In this document: positions 34,892 through 43,399 of the stretch, piece by piece
How positions within the stretch are numbered: the stretch's first letter is position 1
Layout of the letters: each line of letters starts with the position of its first letter
Assembly (NCBI GenBank): GCA_022570795.1
Contig: JAKUDP010000007.1
Span: 992,001 to 1,056,000 of the forward strand
Source of the DNA: Sphaerulina vaccinii
Taxonomy: Eukaryota > Ascomycota > Dothideomycetes > Mycosphaerellales > Mycosphaerellaceae
Reading direction: 5' to 3'
Length of the DNA stretch: 64,000 nt
Notes under the pieces: model-generated
Seen by the model: only the letters and a program-made list of their open reading frames with translations
What the model was told of the DNA's origin: nothing
The model's database searches: none
Position numbers and translations under genes: made by a program

Positions 34892-35790
34892 CCTTTAGAC
34901 ACAAGGCAAGGAGGTGAATAGCTTCACATACGATACCTAGAGCGTAGATAACGCTCTAACTCTGCAGACCCACTGGCCACTATCCCACTCAAGCTCCGGG
35001 CAGGGTGCTGTCAAGAAACTAACATCGAATCAGAGATACTTACTAACACTAGCTTCATCTCTGTGTATCTAGCTTTCGACCAAGCCACCTAGGTTTCGTA
35101 CAGGTCGCTGCTGATAAATTAGCCCCTTCCCAGAGACACAACATCGCTTCAGTCCGCGAGTCCACAGCGTGGTCAAGAGTGTGAGCCACCTGATCGCAGA
35201 AGGTGCCGTAGATTCGAGCATTGTGCTTGGTGGTTCTCAATAGGAGGTGGACAGCCTCATTTACGATACCTGGGGCGTAGATAATACCCGAACTCTGCAG
35301 ACTTACCGACCACTATCCTGCTCAAGCTCCGGACCGGGCGCTGTCAGGAAACTAATATCGAATTAGAGATACTTGCTAAACCTAGCTCCTCTCTCTGCGT
35401 ATCTAGCTAGCGACCAAGCCACGTAGGGTTCGGACAGGTCGCTGCCAGTAATATTGCCGGTGTCCTGAGATGTATAGTCACTATGTCTGTATCTCTGCAC
35501 ATCAGACCAGCGACTATGCCATTGAGAACCCGGATGGGGTGCTGTCAAGAAACCATATTGGATGCAGAGATACTTGCTTACTCGTTCTTCCATCTCTGCG
35601 TATCTAGCTATCGACTGAGCCACCTAGGTTTCGGACAGGTCGCTGCTCTTAGGATCGCCGGTCTCCAGAGATGCATGATTACTATGGCTTGGTCTCCGCA
35701 GATTAGACTGGCGACTATACCACTCAAAGTCCGGATCAGGTGCTGTCAAAGAAGTCACAGCATATCAGAGACGTTTGCTTGATATGCAGA
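34791..35790 (+). repeat. Degenerate tandem duplication of the F-box-like gene's 3' end and downstream DNA
   Basis: Starting at ATCGCTTC (34791 and again 35143), the last 30 codons of the F-box-like gene recur after its stop: CGAG..CACAGCGTGGTCAAGAGTGTG at 35157 still encodes SVVKSV..LIAEGAVDSSIV and a stop. The downstream non-coding core (..CTCTGCAGA...GCTGTCAAGAAACT...CAGGTCGCTGCTG) is present four times, at about 34959-35117, 35292-35450, 35491-35650 and 35691-35790. Copies one and two are about 333 bp apart. The later ones are about 200 bp apart and lack the coding piece. Copies differ by scattered substitutions and small indels. No independent gene is seen in the array. Confidence 0.8.
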
Positions 35791-36184
35791 TCGAGTGGTC
35801 GTAGGGAAAGATGACTGTAATGGACAGCGTGTAGCTTGTAACGCGTGTTCCAGATTGAGACGCGTGCCTTATGGTATCACATGGATATGGCTTTGCTTTG
35901 TAGTGAGTCTCCGTCTCTCTGTACATTCTGATTACCTCCAATGCATCTGGCACATGTTGATGAACAGAGCTCCGGCTGGTTCGCAACGCCACGTTGCGGT
36001 AGCGTCATCCGTATTCTCAGCCACTTCTCCAAAGTTGTCCCCTTGTCCCGCCGTGCTCCACCGCTCATAAACAATACCACTCGACATATTCGAGGAACTT
36101 CTCTACCTTAGATAACCCACCTAAGAACCCTCCCCCCGTACACTCGAAGCACAACAAGCGTCATTACGCTACGAAGCCGACAAG
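35791..36184. other. Intergenic, promoter of the Sec14-type gene
   Basis: Unique sequence after the tandem array. Nothing coding is supported. The 3' end is rich in CCTCCCCCC and CACAACAAGC pyrimidine/CA runs that often precede fungal start codons. Confidence 0.45.
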
Positions 36185-37351
36185 ATGGCCGCCTCTAACC
36201 CACACTTCGAGCCCAATCCAAAGTACGATCACTACGACTTCCCAACGACCGCGCCAGAGAACAAGCCTGGACACCCAGGCCACACCACCAAGGAGCAAGA
36301 TGCGCAGGTTGAGCAACTGCGGATGATGCTTGAGTCAGAAGGATACACCGACAGGCTAGACACATTGACGCTGCTGCGATTCCTGAGGGCTAGGAAGTTC
36401 GATGTCAATGCTAGCAAGGCCATGTAAGCTGGGTCGATTGGGGAGGGGCAAGGGCGGGTGCTAATGAGGACATGAACAGGTTCGTGAACTGTGAAAAATG
36501 GCGCAAAGAATTTGGAGGCGGTGTAGACCAGCTGGTGAAGACCTTTGACTACAAGGAGAAGGCCCAATTGATGGCATATTACCCACAGTACTACCACAAG
36601 ACGGACAAGGATGGCCGACCCGTCTACATCGAGCAATACGGAAAGGTCGACTTCGAGGCCATGCGAAAGATCACTACGGACGAGCGCATGTTGGAGAACC
36701 TCGTAGTCGAATACGAGAAGGTTGCCGATCCTCGTCTTCCTGCTGCATCACGAAAGGCTGGCCAGTTGCTTGAGACATGCTGCACAATCATGGACTTCAA
36801 GGGTGTTGGACTTATGAAGGCAAATCAGGTCTACGGATACGTCCAGCGTGCATCGGCTATCAGCCAGGACTACTACCCTGAGCGTCTCGGAAAGCTGTAT
36901 CTGATCAACACGCCATGGGGATTTAGCAGCGTCTTCGCGGTCATCAAGCGATTCTTGGATCCAGTAACTGTTGCAAAGATCCACGTATTGGGCAGTGGGT
37001 ACCAGAAGGAGTTGTTGGCTCAAGTGCCAGCAGAGAACTTGCCAACCGAGTTTGGCGGCAAATGCAACTGCCCTGGCGGTTGCCAGTTGAGCGATGCTGG
37101 TCCATGTGAGTGGCAGCCCAGAAGTGATCAGGTATAAGATGATGTACTGACATGACATAGGGACGGATCCTCAATGGGCAAAGCCAGCCAAGTGGGAGAC
37201 AGACAACACGATCCCAGCCACAGAAAGCCACGTCGGCGAGGGTGCCCCAGCTGCCACGGGACCAACACCCACTACCACCGCTCCGGCACCAACGACCGGC
37301 GACCGTGTGCCAGGCACTGAAGCACACACTGGTGCACCAGCACCTCAGTAG
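36185..37351 (+). CDS. SEC14: Sec14-type phosphatidylinositol/phosphatidylcholine transfer protein
   Basis: Exons are 36185-36423, 36480-37105 and 37161-37351, 351 aa. Both introns are GT-AG and split codons (Met and Trp) so that SKA|MFVNCEKWR and DAGP|WTDPQW read through. The N-terminal CRAL-TRIO helical domain includes LTLLRFLRARKFDVNASKAM. The lipid-binding domain runs from about residue 110 to 285, with DKDGRPVYIEQYGKVDF, MDFKGVGLMKANQVYGYVQR, YPERLGKLYLINTPWGFSSV and the final LPTEFGGKCNCPGGC. In yeast the protein exchanges PI and PC and supports Golgi secretion. The Thr/Pro/Ala-rich tail (about 310-351) is disordered. The symbol reflects family and likely orthology; fungi carry several Sec14 paralogues. 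Confidence 0.9.
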
Positions 37352-38036
37352 AGCTCGGGTGCTGAAGTCTCCATGTAAGGGAGACGGTGTGGGAGCGTGT
37401 CGAATTGCGCTGTAGAGGCATGTGTTACCGATTAGGGCAGAGCATGAATGCAGCTTGAAAATAGCTATACAGAAACAAGCAGATAAGAGGGCATTATTGT
37501 AAGGAGCATGGTTGGCGCAAGGAGATGGCGCGCGGGTAGATACCCAGGATCGAGAACACAAAAATGAGGGAGCTTAGATTGTGCTTTCGGTATGTATATC
37601 CTGTGAGCATTCTACGGGTGAGGTATAGTATCACAATTCAACTTGGTGCGACATTGAAATGTCTTGGGGTAGAAGCAGCTTGTCTATGCTGATGTGTCAC
37701 AGAATATTGCATTCATCGAGCGATTATAGCGTGCCTGCTGTTTTTCTGCTGTGGTAGTTGCGACTGCCTGACGAAGTTGGACGACACTCCTGCTATCAAT
37801 CCACACCTTCTACATACCAAACACGACACATCGCAAGAACGACTACATGCTATGGGCAGGACTGAGCTGGTCTCGTCTTTCCTCTTCCTCATTGTTGATC
37901 TACTACCTTGCTTCATCACAGCCTCTCCTCCACCCTTCATCCTCCAAACACTGCATTTCTCGCCAATTTGGTGGCACTACTTGGATAGAGCGTCTCTTGG
38001 TCCGTCGTTCAACAACAAGCTACACAAGGCGGCACA
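37352..38036. other. Intergenic, promoter of the large disordered protein
   Basis: No gene seen. The plus-strand frame at 37777-38181 runs into the next gene's start region in another frame and looks incidental. Confidence 0.45.
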
Positions 38037-41000
38037 ATGCCTTTCACCGATACCGTGTCCACACTCAGCGGACGCAACTCCAGAGCCAGCAATGTCTCTG
38101 GGAACTCTCGCTCGCAGCATCGCTCACCACGGACGAGCACGAACGACACTTGGTCCAATGCAGGTGTTCTCAGCATGTTAAAGACTTCAACAGATACCGG
38201 CGACATTGGTGCTCTTTCATTCAACAATTCACGCCTGCCTGGAATGCCGCATGCTCGTCACCGCGACAGGCAGGGTCACAGATCGAAGCAATCAGCTTCA
38301 GGACATCCTCACATCACGAGCCTTTCATCCAATCACAGCTATGCACCATCTCAGACTTCACGCGTTAGCTCGCAGTGGGATAATGCTTCCACGACCCAGC
38401 GTCGAGGATCGCTCACGAGCATGCAGAGTATGCCGCCTTCCTTACCACCACTTCATACAGGCAAGCCTTCCATTCCGATGCGACAGACCTCTCAAGACGT
38501 AGATCCGCGAGACAGTAGATCATACTCGATGGGCTCTGCCGTGCCAGGTGGACAGCTTCCCAGACATCGATCAGCCACCAGCTTGAAGAGTCAAGGACAT
38601 GAACCAAGACACGTCAACCACATGCCGCCTGGGCCAGTACCTCCAATGCCAGAGAGTCGCGGACCATTCGTCTACCCCACCAGATTGAAGCGTCCAGGAT
38701 TCCGCTCACCATCGCCAGCTTTGAGTGATTCATACGCCGGACCACACATGGGTGGACCACAGATGGGACGAAGAATGCCTGGCCCTCACCCCCCGCCAAT
38801 GGCTGCTTACAACGGCTACAATGGTGCGTACATGGGAGATTACAACAATCCGCCATCGAACATTCGCCCGCCTCCTCGGGCAGCAGACAACTCGCCAGAT
38901 CCAGGCTATGGTCCTGGTCAGTACGCATATCAACAAGGTCCGATGAGACAAGCACCTCCGCTCGGTATGCCGCATGCCATGCAACAGCCATACCCGCACC
39001 AGTATCCGATGCAGTCAATGGGTTCCCAGATGCCTCCTCGAGCTCAGTACGGCCTTCAGTATCCTCCTGGCTACGCGTACCCACCATATGGTCATGCACC
39101 ACAACAGGGAAGAGCTCGTGGACCACCACCTCCTTCAAACGTCGGCCCTATGGCGCATCACATGTTCCATAATGCTGCTCGAATGGCTCGCAACCTGCCA
39201 CAGCGTACCGACACTCCCATGACTGACGGAGGGCCTCCATCCTCAGACCCAGCATCTTCAAGCTCGGCACCAGACTCATCAAGTCCTCCAACACCACGGG
39301 ACACTACGACGGTACGTGTTGTCGTCGATCCGGCTTTCATTGAGCCAGACTTGCTTGATCTTTCAGAGTGCAGCGAGCCTATGATGCCAGGACACAAGTA
39401 CTTTGAGTACGCGGAAGGACGCGATGAGCAACAGATGGAATTGCAGCACGCTTCCATACCACCTTCTGGCTTTGTACAGCGTGTCAAGGCTATGCTTGAG
39501 TCAAAAGCAGCACTGGAGGCGGCGCAACAGCATGAGAATGAGAAGGCGATGCAACTGGCACATCCACAGCACGTCTATCTGCACGAGCTCGAAGTCAACC
39601 ACGACCAGGAGGGCGATGTGTCCGAACTGGTAGACTTACATGAAATGGCTGCCAATGAGACACCACGCTTTACAATCATTGAGGAGTTTGAAGCGCCTGT
39701 AGAGCTACCTGCATCACCTGTGAAGGTCGCCGAGCTAGATGCCATGGAGACTACCCGCATCACAAGAGAGATGATCAGAGCAGAGCTATCCTGCACATCG
39801 AGTGCCGACAACACCCTTCAGCAGGTGCAGCCTGACGAGTCGACTGCCAATGTCATCAAGCAGCTTGTTGAGCGTGGAGATGGACCAAGCGCACCGGTCC
39901 AATACGAAGCCCCCAACCAGGAGATGGTCCGCCACTCCCGTCGCTCTTCTCGTCAGAGTGCCACCAGTACCAAGCGTCCTCAAGACTCGGTTCCCGAAGC
40001 TATTACTGAAGCATCAATGGAAGCTTCCTTGCCTACGGGAGCAGACTACGCGATCCGCTTCGAGGTTCCTGTCGACACGACCGACTCTTCCGAGGAGACA
40101 CAGTCAAAGGATCCGTTCGCACTCGATGCCGATACAGTCACACTGCAACACCAAGCAGCAGCGGCGAAAGAGTCGAGCAGAGCTGAACAGCCCGAGGATG
40201 GCAAGAAAACGCCTGGCGTTGACTCTGCACGTCAGAGTGTGTTCCTTGACTTGACACCGGTCAGCCCACTACGACCCGGCGAGGAGGTCAAGCGCAGCTC
40301 TGCAGTCAGCCCAATCCAAGATGACCCACGAGGCATCGACCAGACTTTACGTGTCGCCGGAGATGACAGCCGCGAAGATGGCTCTTCTTCTGGTATTCAG
40401 GAGCCTACCACCTTCGACTCTCTGACAGCTGACTCTGAGTCAATGCCGCCTCCAACGCCACGAACCCCGAAGACGTATTCAAAGTCCGTTCAGCTCAATC
40501 GTCCTAGCACCTCTGTCACTGGCAAGTCTGCCACGAACAGCAATCGCTTTTCGCTGCCCGGCGACCTCAGCACCGTTGGTGACACCACATTGAACTCTGG
40601 TACCGACATGATCACTGATGTGGCCGTCCGCTTCTCACTTCCCGGGACAACTATCACTGTCGGCAAGCCTCAGATCATCGAAGTCTCGCCTAGCTCCACA
40701 CCTGACAAGCCCAAAGACGGGTCGCAAAACTTCCAGCCGCACTTCACGAAACAATCTGGCCTCAGATCGAGCAGGCGCAACTCTGTCACGTTTGCAGATG
40801 AGATCGCGCCACTTAACATCAAAAAGTCTGAGCCAAGCAAGGCTGAAGCATCGTCAAGTCAGCACAAGTCCATTATTCGCAAGCCTGCACCTCATGATGA
40901 CTCCAGTCAGCCGGCCAAGGCTCCGCGTGACACCGCAACAGATATACGATCCAACAACAGCAATACCAATTACAGTACCCATGCCCGCTTCGGGAGTGCT

Positions 41001-43007
41001 CACTTGCATCAGCTGCCCGGTCTCAAGGAAGAGTCCATCGAGGACATGAGCAGCCCTGAGAAGAAGCGATCTTCCAATCATGGCGACTTTCACTTACCAG
41101 CTCGGATTGCTGCAGTGAAGGCCATGCAAGAACGACGCATGCAGGAATCTGCCGATCAAGCCAAGGCACGTCGCAATGCTCAGAAGAACAATCGGCCACT
41201 TGGCGAAAGCAGAGATCTACCATCTTTAAACTTCAGTCGCACTGATCTGTTTGAGAAGCTCAATGATGCTTTGGAGGTCCGTCCTGCGAAGTCAATGGAT
41301 GTCATTCGTCGACGCGACTTTACTGGCATTCATTGCCCATCGCCGCAACGTCCGATGAGCACCGAACCTCTTCGTGATCGCTACGCCAGCTTCTTCAATA
41401 AACCAGAAGACTTTAGCTTCTGCGACGAGCTTGTCACCAGCGACGAGGACGATGATGAGGATGCAGATCAGGAGCCCGCCGCCGAAAGTGACAACGACAA
41501 GGCACTTGTACCGACTGTTAACATTCAGGAGAACACCCAAGTTGAGAACGAAGATCCTGCAGGCAGCCATCGCCCTCTATCGCCAGAGGACTTCCTCCAC
41601 GTTGCACAGCAGGCCGATCGTCTGTCGATACCGTCTGTGGCTGGTTTATCTGAGCGCATCTCTGAGCTTATCCCCGGCCTCCGCAATCTTTCCAACTTGC
41701 GACTTGACTTCTTGCCATCTGACAGCGACATGCATCCTGGGTACCCTCCTGGCACCGCTGAGCTTGGCAGACCTGATACTATTCTTACCAACCGCACTTC
41801 TGCTGGCTTTCGGACTCTTGCTGAACGTGCTGAAGAGATTGTGATCAACGGTACTCACGACTCAATTGCACCTTCGGCTCTGCATACGTTGCTCAACAAG
41901 GAGCTGCCACCGCTACCAGGATCGGCATCTGCTGACGAGCTCTCTGGGTTTGATCTCGTCGATTGCAAGAAGGCCTCATACCTCAGCGGGTCTATGTCTG
42001 TACCTGTCAATCTGGGCAAAGATCCTGCTCGTCCTGCGTCCGCTCTTCTGCGCAACAGGGCACCTACTACCGAAGAAGAGGTCCAGGACATGCTGCCAAA
42101 GGGAATGAACCCACTCAGCCGCATGTCGAACAGGCGTTCCATGATCGTATCACAGCCAAGCAGTCGTCCTTGGAATGTTGACAAGAACTACCCATGGTCG
42201 GGCAATAAGATCGATATCGACCTTTCGGTGCCTTCTCCTGCACACACCCACAACTCGCTGGCCAGTGATGTTCTTCGGGAGCGGAAGACCAGATCGCTTG
42301 ACTTACCCAGATCACCTGCCACTGGTGATGGACTCATTGGGTCGATCACCACCTCACCTGCGAGTTCCAGGTTCTCCACGACCACTGACCAGCTCACTGG
42401 TATGAGTCCATCTCATCTGCGCCACAAATCGAAGCGCTCGATCATCGGCTCCTTCTCGAAGAAATTTGGCCTCACTTCTGGTCATGCTGAAGCAATTTCA
42501 AAGAACCTACCAGCATCACCGGTACCTCGTCCACGCCAAACATCTGTAGCCTCGCACAAGCCTGGCGATCGATATCCTACCAGTAGCCTGACACCACCTG
42601 CCATTGCCGCACTTGATGAAGTGCGCTCGTTCTTCTCGGATAACAGCTCGGAGCGCAACCGTACGGCATCGTTCCGTAAGCGTCTGACACACTTCAAGAG
42701 CAAAGGCAGGACTCCTCGTGCAGACCATCCACCACGAACTGCTCATTCTCTGGACATTCAGGGCAATACCGAATACAGTGCCGGGTCCATCAACGAAGCT
42801 CGGTCCGAGAGTGCTGCCATGCACATGCAGTACGACGCTGCCGTCATGGGCAAGGCGGAGTTTCACTTCAAGCGCTTTGGAGAGAAACTTCGACACTTCT
42901 TCGCCAAGGGTAGCGAGTTGTTCCGAACCATCAGCACACGTGGTAAACCAAGACGAGATGAGCCAAGAGATGAGTGGCTTGCTGATTCACTGTATTCTGG
43001 TGTGTAG
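38037..43007 (+). CDS. Very large disordered Ser/Pro-rich fungal protein, unknown function
   Basis: A single uninterrupted exon of 1656 codons, one of the longest in the window. The N-terminal 200 residues are Ser/Arg/Thr-rich. About residues 200-380 are Pro/Gly/Met/Gln/Tyr-rich (e.g. YPPGYAYPPYGHAPQQGRAR). A more ordered stretch follows near 425-580 (VRVVVDPAFIEPDLLDLSEC, SGFVQRVKAMLESKAALEAA). The centre is acidic and Ser/Thr-rich with many SP/TP sites. A helical block lies at about 1050-1090 (ARIAAVKAMQERRMQE). The C-terminus (EFHFKRFGEKLRHFFAKGSE, ending DEWLADSLYSGV) looks conserved and folded or membrane-associating. No enzyme domain. The composition suggests a phospho-regulated scaffold, for instance at the cortex or in signalling, but that is inference. 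Shadow frames on both strands were ignored. Confidence 0.8.
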   Translation: MPFTDTVSTLSGRNSRASNVSGNSRSQHRSPRTSTNDTWSNAGVLSMLKTSTDTGDIGALSFNNSRLPGMPHARHRDRQGHRSKQSASGHPHITSLSSNHSYAPSQTSRVSSQWDNASTTQRRGSLTSMQSMPPSLPPLHTGKPSIPMRQTSQDVDPRDSRSYSMGSAVPGGQLPRHRSATSLKSQGHEPRHVNHMPPGPVPPMPESRGPFVYPTRLKRPGFRSPSPALSDSYAGPHMGGPQMGRRMPGPHPPPMAAYNGYNGAYMGDYNNPPSNIRPPPRAADNSPDPGYGPGQYAYQQGPMRQAPPLGMPHAMQQPYPHQYPMQSMGSQMPPRAQYGLQYPPGYAYPPYGHAPQQGRARGPPPPSNVGPMAHHMFHNAARMARNLPQRTDTPMTDGGPPSSDPASSSSAPDSSSPPTPRDTTTVRVVVDPAFIEPDLLDLSECSEPMMPGHKYFEYAEGRDEQQMELQHASIPPSGFVQRVKAMLESKAALEAAQQHENEKAMQLAHPQHVYLHELEVNHDQEGDVSELVDLHEMAANETPRFTIIEEFEAPVELPASPVKVAELDAMETTRITREMIRAELSCTSSADNTLQQVQPDESTANVIKQLVERGDGPSAPVQYEAPNQEMVRHSRRSSRQSATSTKRPQDSVPEAITEASMEASLPTGADYAIRFEVPVDTTDSSEETQSKDPFALDADTVTLQHQAAAAKESSRAEQPEDGKKTPGVDSARQSVFLDLTPVSPLRPGEEVKRSSAVSPIQDDPRGIDQTLRVAGDDSREDGSSSGIQEPTTFDSLTADSESMPPPTPRTPKTYSKSVQLNRPSTSVTGKSATNSNRFSLPGDLSTVGDTTLNSGTDMITDVAVRFSLPGTTITVGKPQIIEVSPSSTPDKPKDGSQNFQPHFTKQSGLRSSRRNSVTFADEIAPLNIKKSEPSKAEASSSQHKSIIRKPAPHDDSSQPAKAPRDTATDIRSNNSNTNYSTHARFGSAHLHQLPGLKEESIEDMSSPEKKRSSNHGDFHLPARIAAVKAMQERRMQESADQAKARRNAQKNNRPLGESRDLPSLNFSRTDLFEKLNDALEVRPAKSMDVIRRRDFTGIHCPSPQRPMSTEPLRDRYASFFNKPEDFSFCDELVTSDEDDDEDADQEPAAESDNDKALVPTVNIQENTQVENEDPAGSHRPLSPEDFLHVAQQADRLSIPSVAGLSERISELIPGLRNLSNLRLDFLPSDSDMHPGYPPGTAELGRPDTILTNRTSAGFRTLAERAEEIVINGTHDSIAPSALHTLLNKELPPLPGSASADELSGFDLVDCKKASYLSGSMSVPVNLGKDPARPASALLRNRAPTTEEEVQDMLPKGMNPLSRMSNRRSMIVSQPSSRPWNVDKNYPWSGNKIDIDLSVPSPAHTHNSLASDVLRERKTRSLDLPRSPATGDGLIGSITTSPASSRFSTTTDQLTGMSPSHLRHKSKRSIIGSFSKKFGLTSGHAEAISKNLPASPVPRPRQTSVASHKPGDRYPTSSLTPPAIAALDEVRSFFSDNSSERNRTASFRKRLTHFKSKGRTPRADHPPRTAHSLDIQGNTEYSAGSINEARSESAAMHMQYDAAVMGKAEFHFKRFGEKLRHFFAKGSELFRTISTRGKPRRDEPRDEWLADSLYSGV

Positions 43008-43399
43008 AGATCTGTGAGTACGTTTCCTGCTGAACAAGAGCGGGGCAGCTTACTGATTCCTCACAGGTCCTTTGCCGATGCATGTTTGATGGTATGCTAT
43101 GATGACAGCAGATGTATGTTCATTGGAAGTAAGAATATGGGATGTATCTTGTTGGACTCATAATCTTGGAGTCGCTTTGGTGGTTTGCAATGTACAGCAT
43201 GTGTTTACAGTTTGTCGACATAGAATCTGTATTGATAGTGGCAGTCACTCGCTTGATCGACCTTCTTGGTTCGACGCTCCAAATCAAATAGTGACCTGGA
43301 AATCGTCGTCGTCCTGCATCTGTACATCTGTCGTCGCATTCATGGGTATCACTAATAAGCACTGCCAACTACTCGCTCCCACTTGCTCGTTACCGTCCT
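43008..43399. other. Intergenic between convergent genes
   Basis: The 3' flanks of the 1656-aa gene and the minus-strand 988-codon gene meet here. No other feature. Confidence 0.5.
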
